Source: Parachryseolinea silvisoli (lineage in GTDB: Bacteria > Bacteroidota > Bacteroidia > Cytophagales > Cyclobacteriaceae). From it: DNA of 64,000 nucleotides. Made by a program: the position numbers and the translations under genes. The notes below the pieces were generated by a model. It was not told the DNA's origin and searched no databases. It worked only from the letters and a program-made list of their open reading frames with translations. The stretch is from positions 310,001-374,000 of the forward strand of contig NZ_JAIOAO010000002.1 in the NCBI RefSeq assembly GCF_021190955.1, in the 5' to 3' direction. This document shows positions 16,066 to 25,453 of the stretch, one piece after another; position 1 is the first letter of the stretch; each line of letters opens with the position of its first letter.

Positions 16066-16590
16066 ATGTCTACAACCTCCTCCTCGTCAGCCTACAAAGC
16101 CATTATCAATAAGCGATCACTCGACATTGCGGAGACCGAAGACGGCTACACCGTCAACGGCGCAGCGTTGCAGCCTGACATTCTGCCGATGGGCGACGGC
16201 TACTTTCACATTCTGCTCGAAAATAAAAGCTATCGTGCCGAGGTTGTTAAGGCTGACACGGCCACTAAGACGTTTACGTTCAAGATCAACAACAAGCCCT
16301 ACACGGTCGAGGTAAAAGACAAGTTCGATCTGCTCCTGGAGAAGATGGGCATGAGCAGCGCGGCCGCCGGCAAAATCAATTCGTTGCGAGCACCGATGCC
16401 GGGACTTATCATCGACCTGAAAGTGAAACAGGGCGATACGGTGAAGCTGAACGACCCACTGTTGATTCTCGAAGCCATGAAAATGGAAAACATTCTCAAG
16501 TCGCCGGGAGAAGGCATCGTAAAAACGCTTAAAATTAAAAAGGGCGACAGTGTGGAGAAGAACCAGGTGCTGATCGAATTCCAGGATTGA
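16066..16590 (+). CDS. biotin carboxyl carrier protein of an acyl-CoA carboxylase
   Basis: A 174-residue biotin/lipoyl-domain protein. The C-terminal 75 residues form a barrel with the biotin attachment motif EAMKMEN; the lysine is the biotinylated residue. MPGLI, 35 residues or so before it, is the usual companion motif. The N-terminal 95 residues are the smaller beta-rich region seen in carrier subunits of acetyl-/propionyl-CoA carboxylases in Bacteroidota. No biotin carboxylase or carboxyltransferase gene is adjacent, so the complex it serves cannot be told from this window. It precedes pyrH by 67 bases. Confidence 0.9.
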   Translation: MSTTSSSSAYKAIINKRSLDIAETEDGYTVNGAALQPDILPMGDGYFHILLENKSYRAEVVKADTATKTFTFKINNKPYTVEVKDKFDLLLEKMGMSSAAAGKINSLRAPMPGLIIDLKVKQGDTVKLNDPLLILEAMKMENILKSPGEGIVKTLKIKKGDSVEKNQVLIEFQD

Positions 16591-16657
16591 TTTTCCAAAT
16601 CCACCCCAAATGGAATATATTGCGGCCGTTTTGGCCAGGCAATCCTAAATCCTACGA

Positions 16658-17365
16658 ATGAAGTACAAGCGTATCCTCCTCAAACTCAGTGGTGAAGCCC
16701 TGCAGGGATCGTCGAAGAATACCAACGTCGACCCCAATGTTCTCGAACAATACTGCGGCGAAATACGAGCCCTGAAAGACCAGGGTGTGGAAATCGCTAT
16801 TGTGATTGGCGGTGGCAATATCTTCCGCGGAGGTCAGGCAGAGGCGCTTGGCATCGATCGCGTGCAAGGTGATTACATGGGTATGTTGGCAACTGTCATC
16901 AATGCCATGGCCCTACAAAGCGCGCTGGAGCGTCACGGCATGTACACACGCCTGATGTCTGGCATTAAGATGGAGCAGGTGTGCGAGCCTTTTATTCGCC
17001 GCCGCGCCATTCGTCACCTGGAAAAAGGCCGCATCGTCATCTTCGGTGCCGGCATTGGCAATCCGTATTTCACCACCGACTCGACCGCTGCCCTGCGCGC
17101 GGTGGAAGTACAAGCCAACGTGGTGCTAAAAGGCACTCGCGTAGACGGTGTGTACACCGCAGACCCCGAGAAATTTCCGGACGCGACGCGCTACAGCACG
17201 CTCTCTTTCCAGGAAGCGTATGAAAAAAATCTCAACATCATGGACATGACGGCGTTCACACTCTGCAAAGAGAACAACCTGCCGATCATTGTTTTTGATA
17301 TGAATAAAAAGGGCAATCTGTTAACCGTCGTAAAAGGCGAAGAAGCCGGCACGCTGATCAGCTAA
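16658..17365 (+). CDS. pyrH: UMP kinase
   Basis: PyrH phosphorylates UMP to UDP with ATP, feeding pyrimidine nucleotides and UDP-sugars. The 235-residue protein has the amino-acid kinase fold: [12 protein letters not shown] (about 4-15), [11 protein letters not shown] (about 49-59), the family segment [16 protein letters not shown], and [20 protein letters not shown] for the catalytic and allosteric core. [10 protein letters not shown] lies near residue 165. Length and start match the family. It is followed after 71 bases by frr, the normal bacterial pyrH-frr order. Confidence 0.97.
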   Translation: MKYKRILLKLSGEALQGSSKNTNVDPNVLEQYCGEIRALKDQGVEIAIVIGGGNIFRGGQAEALGIDRVQGDYMGMLATVINAMALQSALERHGMYTRLMSGIKMEQVCEPFIRRRAIRHLEKGRIVIFGAGIGNPYFTTDSTAALRAVEVQANVVLKGTRVDGVYTADPEKFPDATRYSTLSFQEAYEKNLNIMDMTAFTLCKENNLPIIVFDMNKKGNLLTVVKGEEAGTLIS

Positions 17366-17436
17366 GAAAGCAGGTCTCGCGGGCCGTGTGTATTTGACGC
17401 CGAGTCATTATATTTATAGCCCAAGTCGAAATTTGT

Positions 17437-17991
17437 ATGGAAGAGATCGAACTATACCTGGACGATGCCCAGGAATCCATGAGCAAAGCATTGGCGCACG
17501 TAGGTCATGAGCTGACCAAAATCCGTGCGGGAAAAGCCAGCCCCAATATGCTGGATGGCATTCAGGTTGCCTACTACGGCGCCACATCACCCCTTAATCA
17601 GGTGGCTTCAGTGACTACACCGGATGCCCGTACCATTTTTATCAAGCCGTGGGAACGCGGCATGATCGTTGAAATTGAGCGTTCTATCATGAATGCAAAC
17701 CTAGGCCTCAACCCGCAGAACGATGGCCAGCAGGTCATCATCAACGTACCCATGCTGACGGAAGAGCGCAGAAAGGTACTGGTAAAACAAGTGAGCCAGG
17801 AGTGCGAGGCAGGCAAAGTGAGCCTCCGCAGCGTACGCAAGGAAACCAACGAAATGCTGAAGAAGATCAAAGGTGTATCGGAAGATGACGTGAAGAACGC
17901 CGAGGAGAAAGTGCAGAAGATGACCGACGACTTCACCAACAGGATCGACGCCCTCATGAAAAAGAAAGAGGCCGAGATCATGACTGTTTAA
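17437..17991 (+). CDS. frr: ribosome recycling factor
   Basis: Frr separates the post-termination ribosome together with EF-G. This 184-residue protein shows the two-domain RRF layout: a long helical N terminus (DAQESMSKALAHVGHELTKIRAGKASPNML, in which RAGKAS is the family hallmark), the beta domain with YYGATSPLNQVASV, and C-terminal helices RRKVLVKQVSQECE and a charged end. Length fits the family (about 185). A strong intrinsic terminator follows. Confidence 0.97.
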   Translation: MEEIELYLDDAQESMSKALAHVGHELTKIRAGKASPNMLDGIQVAYYGATSPLNQVASVTTPDARTIFIKPWERGMIVEIERSIMNANLGLNPQNDGQQVIINVPMLTEERRKVLVKQVSQECEAGKVSLRSVRKETNEMLKKIKGVSEDDVKNAEEKVQKMTDDFTNRIDALMKKKEAEIMTV

Positions 17992-18031
17992 TTACGACTC
18001 GTTAGCCAATCAATCAACCCATAACCCGAAG

Positions 18032-18058
18032 AGACTGCCTACCGGCAGTCTTTTTTTT
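18032..18058 (+). terminator. intrinsic terminator after frr
   Basis: AGACTGCC pairs with GGCAGTCT around a TACC loop and is followed by a run of eight T residues on the plus strand. It ends the pyrH-frr transcript just before the convergent rodA gene. Confidence 0.93.
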
Positions 18059-18070
18059 GTCCCTGGTTAT

Positions 18071-19348
18071 TTACAACCGTTGCAGTACGTGCATGCGGTG
18101 CGCGTCGAGCTTTAACAGAATAAACAACAGCGCCGTAAACGCCCACAGCGACGAGCCCCCATAGCTAAAGAACGGCAAGGGAATACCAATTACCGGAAAG
18201 AGCCCAATCGTCATGGCAATGTTGGTCGCAAAGTGAAAGAAAAATATGCACGCCACGGAGTAGCCATACACACGGGCAAAGCGGTTCTTCTGTCGCTCGG
18301 CCAGGAACACAACCCGGAAGAGCAACGACATAAAGAGTCCAACCATGATCAGGCTGCCGAGCCAGCCGTACTCTTCGCCAATGGTACAAAAGATGAAATC
18401 GGTATACTGCTCGGGTACAAATTTGAGCTTGGTTTGTGTGCCTTTCAAAAAGCCTTTGCCAATAACACCTCCGGAACCAATCGCCACTTTAGATTGGTAC
18501 ACGTGGTATCCCGCGCCTAACTGATCGAGGTCCGGATTCAACAACACCATCACACGACGCTGGTGGTGGGGCTCCAGCAGTTTGGCGAAAATAAACTCCA
18601 CGCTCATGATGGTTACGACGAGTACCGCCGCGCCAATTGTGATGACGGCGAGGCGTTTTATTTTCTTGCGGCGGTTCATAAAGATCACCAGCGCCCACGC
18701 GACGCCAATGGCGCCGAATAAATACCAGTTGTTCTCTACCAGCAGGGTAAGAATAAAGATGACTGCCACCCCCAGGCCAACCAATAGCAGGAAGGGTGAC
18801 ATACCTTCACGGTAAAAGACGAGAAGGAATACCAGGAACACCATGGCGGTACCATAGTCCTTCTGCATCAGGATGAGAATGATGGGGCCACCGATAAAGG
18901 CGAAGGCGGCCGCCTGGTTTCGGATGTTATCCATACGAAAACCGATCGTGCCCATAAACTTCGCGACGGCAAGTGCGGTGGCAAACTTGGCAAACTCCGA
19001 CGGTTGTACGCCAAATGAACCAACACCCAGCCATGAACGGTTGCCCCCTACTTCTTTACCGATGAAGGGCACCAGTAGCAGCAGGAACATGATGAGTCCA
19101 AATATTATATAGGCGAAGGCCTCGTAGAAACGCATGTCAATGATGAGGATCGCCAGGATCAGGAAGATGGATGTGACGATAAACATCAACTGCCGGCCCG
19201 AGTTGATCGAGAAGTCGAAGATGGACTGATGCTCGTCATAGGTAGCGGAGTAAATATTCAGCCAGCCCCAGAACACCATGACACCATAGATCATCACCGT
19301 GACCCAGTCAATCTTATTGGTTATGATCTCTTCTCTTTCTCTTCTCAC
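18071..19348 (-). CDS. rodA: rod-shape peptidoglycan glycosyltransferase RodA (SEDS)
   Basis: RodA is the SEDS-family peptidoglycan polymerase of the elongasome, working with the PBP2 encoded just upstream. The 425-residue protein has ten or so membrane helices. SEDS landmarks are present: GNRSWLGVGSFGVQPSEFAKFA (about 101-122, with the conserved W and the PSEFAK motif), then GSGGVIGKGFLKGTQTKL, FVPEQYTDFIFCTIGEEYG, and the C-terminal GIPLPFFSYGGSSL. The start overlaps nothing; 27 bases separate it from mrdA. It is the last gene of the cell-shape operon. Confidence 0.96.
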   Translation of the reverse strand: MRREREEIITNKIDWVTVMIYGVMVFWGWLNIYSATYDEHQSIFDFSINSGRQLMFIVTSIFLILAILIIDMRFYEAFAYIIFGLIMFLLLLVPFIGKEVGGNRSWLGVGSFGVQPSEFAKFATALAVAKFMGTIGFRMDNIRNQAAAFAFIGGPIILILMQKDYGTAMVFLVFLLVFYREGMSPFLLLVGLGVAVIFILTLLVENNWYLFGAIGVAWALVIFMNRRKKIKRLAVITIGAAVLVVTIMSVEFIFAKLLEPHHQRRVMVLLNPDLDQLGAGYHVYQSKVAIGSGGVIGKGFLKGTQTKLKFVPEQYTDFIFCTIGEEYGWLGSLIMVGLFMSLLFRVVFLAERQKNRFARVYGYSVACIFFFHFATNIAMTIGLFPVIGIPLPFFSYGGSSLWAFTALLFILLKLDAHRMHVLQRL

Positions 19349-19375
19349 GGTATCGTTCCGTTAAGCGATGGGGTG

Positions 19376-21196
19376 TTATTCGAATTTACCTTTCAGCACG
19401 TAGTCTTCAATGTTGGGGCGCTGTGTTCCACCCAACAGGTATTTCTCAATCATGAGACTGGCGATGGAGGCCGCTGCGCGTCCACCCTGACCGGAAAATT
19501 CCACATATACCGATATCGCGATCTTCGGATTCACGGCGGGTGCATACGCGATGAATACCGAGTGGTCAGCCTTTGGTTCGTTCTGCACGGTACCGGTCTT
19601 GCCACACACTACGATGTCCTTTAGCTTGGCGCGATACTGTGCGGTACCCGACTCTACCACTTGTTGCATAGCATCGGCAGCGACGCGGAAGTTAGCCGAG
19701 TCGATCGTTGTATAGTGCCGCGCGATATACTGGGGTAGTGGCACGCCGCTATTACCAATTGACTTTACCAGGTGCGGTGTAATGTAATATCCTTTGTTGG
19801 CAATCGTTGCGGCAAAGTTGGCCATCTGCAACGGCACGACCAGGTTCTCACCTTCACCAATCGCGAGGGAGTAGATGTTCGAGAACTTCCATGGCCGCCC
19901 GGTATAGGCGCGGTCGTAATATGCCGGGCTTGGTACCAGGCCACGCTTTTCATTGGGCAGGTCTATGCCCAGGCGTTTGCCAAAGCCAAAGCTCATGATA
20001 TGTTTGTCCCACTCTTCCAGGCCAATGCGCGTATCGTCAAAGGGGTTGTTGGCTTTGCCTTTCTGCAACATCCTCCGCAGCACCTCGCGAAAATACGGGT
20101 TACAAGAATTGGTAATAGCCCCGCGTAGATCTTCGTTGGTATGGGCACCATGGCAATTGATGATCGAACGATCGCACCGGATGCGCGTCTCCGGAGTGAT
20201 AACTCCTTCCTGCAACGCCACCATTGCCTGAGCGACTTTAAAAATAGAACCCGGACGATACTGCGCCATGAGCGGGCGGTTGAACAACGGCTTCAAGCTG
20301 TCGTTGCTGATCAACACATAGTTCTCGCTATAGTTTTTACCCGTAAGCAGGTTTGGATCATACGACGGGCCCGACACCATGGACAGAATTTCGCCGGTTG
20401 CCGGTTCGATGGCGATGATACTACCGGCCTTTCCTTTCAGCAGGAACTCGCCATACTCTTGCAGCGTCAGATCGATCGTAGATGTTAGGTCTTGGCCCGG
20501 CACAGACAGCGTATCGTATTTACCATCTTCGTAAGCCCCTTTGATTACGCCATCTTTGTTGCGCATGAGGTATTTCACCCCCCGTGTGCCGCGCAGATAC
20601 TCTTCATAATATGCTTCAATACCGCTCTGGCCGGTGTAGTCGCCCTGGCGGTAGATGTGTTCTTTTTGGTTATCCAATTGGCGCTTCGAGATCTCGCTTA
20701 CATAGCCAATGGCATTTGCCGCGGCGGTGCTGGCGTACGCACGGGTGGTTCGCACCTGGATGAAGAAGCCGCGGAACTCGTCGATGCGATCCTGAATGCG
20801 CGCCAGGTCATAGTTCGACAACTGGCGGATAAAGGGATAGGGTTGCAGCTCGTTGGCTTTGCGGTTTCGGATCTCGGTTTGGAAACTTTTGAAGAGCGCA
20901 CGCAGCTGTTGCTGGTCGATCTCAAACACCTGGCAGAAGCGGGCACTGTCGAGGTTCTTTACTTCTCGCAGGATGATCATGAGGTCAAACTCGGGATTGT
21001 TGTACACAATGAGCTTGCCGTTGCGGTCTTTGATGATCCCGCGAATGGGATATTGCACCTCTTTGCGAATGGCGTTTACATCCGCGAGGTTTTTGTAGCT
21101 GTCTTCGACGATCTGGATAAAGAATAGCTTTACCAGGAACACAAAGCCTATCAGTACGAATACAAATTGTATGATTTCCTTCCTGCCTTCGTTCAT
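19376..21196 (-). CDS. mrdA: penicillin-binding protein 2, elongasome transpeptidase
   Basis: PBP2 crosslinks peptidoglycan during lateral growth. The 606-residue protein has one N-terminal membrane helix (about 9-30), the PBP dimerisation domain (RGIIKDRNGKLIVYN onward), and a transpeptidase domain with the three penicillin-binding motifs: S317-I-F-K320, S364-C-N366 and K533-T-G-T536. Spacing and length are normal for class B PBPs of Bacteroidota. It is transcribed with rodA downstream and mreBCD upstream. Confidence 0.97.
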   Translation of the reverse strand: MNEGRKEIIQFVFVLIGFVFLVKLFFIQIVEDSYKNLADVNAIRKEVQYPIRGIIKDRNGKLIVYNNPEFDLMIILREVKNLDSARFCQVFEIDQQQLRALFKSFQTEIRNRKANELQPYPFIRQLSNYDLARIQDRIDEFRGFFIQVRTTRAYASTAAANAIGYVSEISKRQLDNQKEHIYRQGDYTGQSGIEAYYEEYLRGTRGVKYLMRNKDGVIKGAYEDGKYDTLSVPGQDLTSTIDLTLQEYGEFLLKGKAGSIIAIEPATGEILSMVSGPSYDPNLLTGKNYSENYVLISNDSLKPLFNRPLMAQYRPGSIFKVAQAMVALQEGVITPETRIRCDRSIINCHGAHTNEDLRGAITNSCNPYFREVLRRMLQKGKANNPFDDTRIGLEEWDKHIMSFGFGKRLGIDLPNEKRGLVPSPAYYDRAYTGRPWKFSNIYSLAIGEGENLVVPLQMANFAATIANKGYYITPHLVKSIGNSGVPLPQYIARHYTTIDSANFRVAADAMQQVVESGTAQYRAKLKDIVVCGKTGTVQNEPKADHSVFIAYAPAVNPKIAISVYVEFSGQGGRAAASIASLMIEKYLLGGTQRPNIEDYVLKGKFE

Positions 21197-21234
21197 GTTG
21201 TTACTCCAATTTTAGCAGTGCGTAGCCGGGCGGC

Positions 21235-21747
21235 TTAGCGCCTTCTGCCTGGAAACAAAAATTGCGCGATTAAAATTACCAGCGTGGTAAAAAATGTGCT
21301 CACGATGGTCTTCCACAACGTGAACCAGAACATTCCCAAACCACCTGCTTCCATGTAGAACAGCATGAGGTGGTGAATGAACACCAGCGGCAACGCATAT
21401 ACGACAAACCATTGGAAGCCGCCCAGTGCCATCGACGGGGTGACGTTGCTGTCATACCCACCTTGCGGCGTGATGGAGCTGAGCCAATAGTTGCGTACGT
21501 ACATTACAAAAACACACGCAAAGGCATGCAAGCCGATGCTTTCATAAAACATGTCGACAGCAAAGCCCATGAGGAAGCCAATGCCCATTAGTACAAGCGG
21601 GTTGGTCTCTACCGGCAGCAGCAACAGATACGCCACGTATAAGAAACAGAAGGCGGTGTGAAACAACACGACGTTCTGCAGAATCATGACCTGATACAGC
21701 AGGTACACAAAAAACGCTATGATTTGGGGAATGCCGATCCTGCTCAT
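21235..21747 (-). CDS. mreD: rod shape-determining protein MreD
   Basis: A 170-residue membrane protein with about five helices and little else, between mreC and mrdA. Family identity rests on position, size and the helix pattern, with a conserved aromatic-rich N terminus (IAFFVYLLYQVMILQNVVLF) and the LLLPVETNPLVLMGIGFLMGFAVDMFY segment that is typical of Bacteroidota MreD. It overlaps mreC by 4 bases. It helps organise the elongasome together with MreC. Confidence 0.9.
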   Translation of the reverse strand: MSRIGIPQIIAFFVYLLYQVMILQNVVLFHTAFCFLYVAYLLLLPVETNPLVLMGIGFLMGFAVDMFYESIGLHAFACVFVMYVRNYWLSSITPQGGYDSNVTPSMALGGFQWFVVYALPLVFIHHLMLFYMEAGGLGMFWFTLWKTIVSTFFTTLVILIAQFLFPGRRR

Positions 21748-22586
21748 TTTGCCATGGCGTTTACGACCTGCTCCAGAGAATCCTGTTCACTCTTATACAC
21801 GCTCTTCACCACGGTCAGGAACGACAGCTTGCGGAAGTCCTGCGAAAGTTTCACGCGCAGGTCATATGTCAGGGCCTCGTTGCTGAGATTTACTTCCGAT
21901 ACGGTGCCCACCATAATGCCTTCTGGGAAGACGGAGTTAAAGCCGGACGTTACCACGGTGTCGCCTACCAGGGGCTTTACGTGGCGCGGTATAAAGTTAA
22001 AGCGAATTACACCAGGGTCGCGGCCATCCCACTGCACCGAACCGAAGTGGCCGGTGCGCTTGAGTACCGACGATACCATCACATCGATGTGCAGCAACGA
22101 GGTCACTACACCGTAGTGTTCGGACACCAGCTTCACTTTGCCGACGGCTCCCAGCGGGCTGATCACGGCCATGCCGGGTTCAATGCCGGCGTCGCGGCCT
22201 TTGTTGATAGTGATAAAGTTCTTGGTGAGGTCTACGTGGTTGTTGACGACTTTGGCGCTGACAAAATCAAAACGTTTGATGCGCGACGAATCTGGTGGCG
22301 GGGCCACGCTGTCGGTCAAATACGTTCGCTGATGATAGGTCTCCAGCTCGCGGCGCAATCCGGCGTTTTCGGCGGACAGTGTCGCGTTGACATTACTGAG
22401 CAGGAAGTAGTCGCGGACGCTTTGGGAGAAGCCGTTCACGGAGGCGACGATTGTATTGGACGAATTGAAGAACTGGGTTCCCTGGTACTCGTTGTTTTTC
22501 ACGACGAGCCAAAAACAGAATACTTCCAGCACTAAGAAGGTGAAGAAAGCCCGGTACTGATAGATGAAATAAAATAGCCTTTCCAT
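21744..22586 (-). CDS. mreC: rod shape-determining protein MreC
   Basis: A 280-residue bitopic protein with one N-terminal helix (about 9-28), a short coiled coil (LLSNVNATLSAENAGLRRELETY, about 61-83) and the two beta-barrel periplasmic domains of MreC: FITINKGRDAGIEPGMAVISPLGAVGKV, then VKPLVGDTVVTSGFNSVFPEGIMVG. MreC links the cytoplasmic MreB filament to PBP2 and RodA. It starts 56 bases after mreB and overlaps mreD by 4 bases. Confidence 0.95.
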   Translation of the reverse strand: MERLFYFIYQYRAFFTFLVLEVFCFWLVVKNNEYQGTQFFNSSNTIVASVNGFSQSVRDYFLLSNVNATLSAENAGLRRELETYHQRTYLTDSVAPPPDSSRIKRFDFVSAKVVNNHVDLTKNFITINKGRDAGIEPGMAVISPLGAVGKVKLVSEHYGVVTSLLHIDVMVSSVLKRTGHFGSVQWDGRDPGVIRFNFIPRHVKPLVGDTVVTSGFNSVFPEGIMVGTVSEVNLSNEALTYDLRVKLSQDFRKLSFLTVVKSVYKSEQDSLEQVVNAMAK

Positions 22587-22642
22587 TACCGTGTCAACAA
22601 ATCACATGGCTTCGTTACTCCTGCTTCTTCCACGTCAGAAGA

Positions 22643-23668
22643 CTAGGTCATTAATACAGCTCTGAACTGATTGAGATTTTTCAGTGCCTGGCCGGTACCG
22701 CGAACCACGGCACGCAGCGGATCGTCGGCTACGTGGATGGGCAGCTTGGTTTTAAGTGCGAGGCGTTTGTCCAACCCGCGCAGCAGGGCGCCGCCACCGG
22801 TCAGATAGATGCCACGCTCATAAATATCGGCCGAAAGCTCGGGGGGAGAGGTCTCCAGGGCTTTGAGTACAGCTTCTTCCAATTTAGATACCGATTTGTC
22901 GAGGGCGAAAGCCACTTCAGAGTACGAGATCTTGATGGTCTTGGGAATACCCGTCATCAAGTCGCGGCCGCGGATCTCGTAATCGTCCGGTCCGTCGTCA
23001 AGCTCCGTCAGGGCTGAGCCTACTTCGATCTTCACCTTCTCGGCCGAGCGCTCGCCGATGAGCAGGTTGTGCTGACGGCGCATATAGTCGAGGATGTCGC
23101 GGTTAAAGGTATCGCCGGCCACACGGATGGACTGGTCGCAGACGATGCCCGACAGGGCAATCACGGCGATATCCGTTGTTCCACCACCGATGTCGACAAT
23201 CATGTTGCCAATAGGCTGTTCGATGTCGATCCCCGTTCCGATCGCCGCAGCGATCGGTTCATAGATCATATATACTTCTTTGGCGCCGGCATGTTCTGCC
23301 GAGTCGCGTACAGCACGTTTCTCTACTTCGGTAATACCGGAAGGTATGCAGATCACCATGCGGTATGACGGTGGGAACAGACGCTTGCCGGTGTCGATCA
23401 TTTTGATCAGCCCGCGGATCATCATCTCGGCCGCCTGGAAGTCGGCGATCACACCCTCTTTTAGCGGGCGGATGGTCTTGATGTGATCATGCGTTTTCTC
23501 ATGCATCTGCATCGCCTCGCGGCCGATGGCCAACACCTTGGCGTTCACTTTGTCAAGTGCGATGATGGAGGGCTCATCCACGACAATCTTGTCTTTGTAA
23601 ATGATAAGGGTGTTTGCTGTCCCCAGGTCTATTGCGATGTCGCTGGTGAAGAAGTCAAAAAATGCCAT
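22643..23668 (-). CDS. mreB: rod shape-determining actin homologue MreB
   Basis: MreB is the bacterial actin that directs lateral wall synthesis. The 341-residue protein has the phosphate-1 motif DIAIDLGTANTLIIY (about 10-24), the phosphate-2 motif IVDIGGGTTDIAVI (about 157-170), and the adenosine motif YLTGGGALLRGLD (about 288-300). Length and N terminus are typical. It is the first shape gene of the operon; a long inverted repeat lies between it and purH. Confidence 0.98.
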   Translation of the reverse strand: MAFFDFFTSDIAIDLGTANTLIIYKDKIVVDEPSIIALDKVNAKVLAIGREAMQMHEKTHDHIKTIRPLKEGVIADFQAAEMMIRGLIKMIDTGKRLFPPSYRMVICIPSGITEVEKRAVRDSAEHAGAKEVYMIYEPIAAAIGTGIDIEQPIGNMIVDIGGGTTDIAVIALSGIVCDQSIRVAGDTFNRDILDYMRRQHNLLIGERSAEKVKIEVGSALTELDDGPDDYEIRGRDLMTGIPKTIKISYSEVAFALDKSVSKLEEAVLKALETSPPELSADIYERGIYLTGGGALLRGLDKRLALKTKLPIHVADDPLRAVVRGTGQALKNLNQFRAVLMT

Positions 23669-23750
23669 GTATGTCTATTCCCTTGTTTAAACTAAAAAGT
23701 TCGGAAGTAACCGATGATGCGCCTGTAAAATTGCATTTAATTTACCAAAT

Positions 23751-23801
23751 AAATATGTACCGGTTCAAAAATGTAAGTTTTTTGCGAGCCGGTACATATT
23801 T
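23751..23801 (-). terminator. long inverted repeat between purH and mreB (terminator or regulatory hairpin)
   Basis: Two 16-base arms (23751-23766 and 23786-23801) pair perfectly except for one G-U pair; the outer arm reads AAATATGTACCGG and the loop is 19 bases. On the minus strand it follows purH and precedes mreB by about 80 bases and leads into an AT-rich stretch, not a clean U tract. It may attenuate read-through from purH into the shape operon or act as an operator. A smaller hairpin (AAGCC/GGCTT) is at 23840-23854. Confidence 0.6.
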
Positions 23802-23874
23802 TATCGATGAAGAGATCGGGACAGACCTGGAAGGTAGTTAAAGCCTACCGGGCTTACCCGGGTTCACAACGCTC

Positions 23875-25401
23875 TTAGTGTTTGAAGTGTCGCACGCCGG
23901 TAAAGACCATGGCCATGCCGTGTTGGTCGCAGAAGTCGACGGAGTCCTGATCTTTTACCGAGCCACCCGGTTGGATCACCGCGTGGATACCTTGCTGGTT
24001 AGCAATTTCCACACAGTCGGGGAACGGAAAAAAGGCATCGGATGCCATGACTGCGCCCTTTAGGGAAAAACCAAACACACCCGCTTTTTCAATCGCCTGT
24101 TTCAGGGCGTCGACACGGGAGGTCTGCCCTACGCCGCTCGCCAGCAGCTGACCGTCCACCGCCAGTATAATGGTGTTCGACTTGGTGTGTTTACAGATCT
24201 TGCTTGCGAACAGCAGGGCGTCGACCTCGGCTGCGGTCGGCGCTATTTTGGTAACGACCTTTAGGTCTTCTTTGCTGTCTGTCTTCAAGTCGAGGTCTTG
24301 CTCGATCACACCGTTCAGGATCGTCTTGCTTTGCAGCTTCTCCTGCAGCTGTTGCTTCTGGCGTAACAGCATCCGGTTCTTTTTGCTGCGCAGCAGCGCC
24401 AGCGCGTCGTCGGTATAGGCGGGTGCGATGAGAATCTCAAAGAACAGTTTGTTGATCTCTTCGGCTGCTGCCAGATCGATCGTGGTAGTGGTCGCCAGCA
24501 CGCCGCCAAAGGCTGACGTGGTGTCGGCCTGGAAAGCTTTGAGGTATGCTTCTTTTACGGTGGGCGCCGTGGCTACACCGCAGGCGTTGGTATGCTTGAT
24601 AATGACGAAGGCCGTCTCGCCGGCGAACTCCTGCACAAGGTTTACGGCGGCATCTACGTCCACCAGGTTGTTGTAAGAAAGCTCTTTACCATTGAGCTGT
24701 TCAAAAAGGCCGTCGAAGTCGCCGTAGAATGTGCCCTTCTGGTGAGGATTCTCCCCATAGCGCAGGAATCGTCCCTGCGACAAGCTCTTTTTGTACCGGG
24801 GCAATGCAAACTCGCCATTGAAGTATTGGAAGATGGCGGTGTCGTAGTGTGAGGTGACGTCGAAGGCCATCGCGGCAAAGCGCTTGCGGTCTTGCAGGGC
24901 GGGGGCACCGTTGGTTTGCTGAAGCACTTCCAGCACCTCGGTATACTGGTTGCGCGAGGAGACGATCAGTACGTCCTGGAAATTTTTCGCGGCTGCGCGG
25001 ATCAACGAGATACCGCCGATGTCTATCTTTTCTATGATATCATCTTCCGAGCCACCTTTGGCCACGGTCTCTTCGAAAGGATATAGGTCTACAATGACCA
25101 GGTCGAGCGGGCCGATGTTAAACTCTTGTGCTTGTTTTTTGTCGCCGGCGTCCTCGCGGCGAAAAAGAATGCCGCCGAATACGGCGGGATGTAGCGTCTT
25201 TACACGGCCTCCAAAGATCGACGGATAGCCCGTCAGCTTTTCTACCGGCGTTACGGTGTAGCCCAGCTTTTCAATGAATTCCTGGGTGCCGCCGGTGGAG
25301 ACAAACTCTACACCCTGCTTGCCCAGAAAGTGCACGATTGGCTCCAGGTTATCTTTATAAAAAACAGAAATTAACGCGCGGGTGATCTTCCGGTTGGCCA
25401 T
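23875..25401 (-). CDS. purH: bifunctional AICAR transformylase/IMP cyclohydrolase
   Basis: PurH carries out the last two steps of IMP synthesis: formyl transfer from 10-formyl-THF to AICAR, then ring closure. The 508-residue protein has an N-terminal MGS-like cyclohydrolase domain (ALISVFYKDNLEPIVHFLGKQGVEFVSTGGT) and a C-terminal AICARFT domain with RYGENPHQ and the catalytic KHTNACG motif. AFGGV and the C-terminal DAFFPFPDCVE and QPGGSVKDQDSV motifs complete it. Length is as expected. Confidence 0.98.
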   Translation of the reverse strand: MANRKITRALISVFYKDNLEPIVHFLGKQGVEFVSTGGTQEFIEKLGYTVTPVEKLTGYPSIFGGRVKTLHPAVFGGILFRREDAGDKKQAQEFNIGPLDLVIVDLYPFEETVAKGGSEDDIIEKIDIGGISLIRAAAKNFQDVLIVSSRNQYTEVLEVLQQTNGAPALQDRKRFAAMAFDVTSHYDTAIFQYFNGEFALPRYKKSLSQGRFLRYGENPHQKGTFYGDFDGLFEQLNGKELSYNNLVDVDAAVNLVQEFAGETAFVIIKHTNACGVATAPTVKEAYLKAFQADTTSAFGGVLATTTTIDLAAAEEINKLFFEILIAPAYTDDALALLRSKKNRMLLRQKQQLQEKLQSKTILNGVIEQDLDLKTDSKEDLKVVTKIAPTAAEVDALLFASKICKHTKSNTIILAVDGQLLASGVGQTSRVDALKQAIEKAGVFGFSLKGAVMASDAFFPFPDCVEIANQQGIHAVIQPGGSVKDQDSVDFCDQHGMAMVFTGVRHFKH

Positions 25402-25453
25402 GGTGGTTACAGGGTGTTTAAAATGAGGTGCAAAAGTAGATGGAAATTCGGTG

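Noticed and set aside
17393-17416. Promoter before frr (TTTG at 17393, TATATTTA at 17409)
   Set aside because: The spacer is only 12 bases, much shorter than the usual 19-21, so the pair is probably chance.
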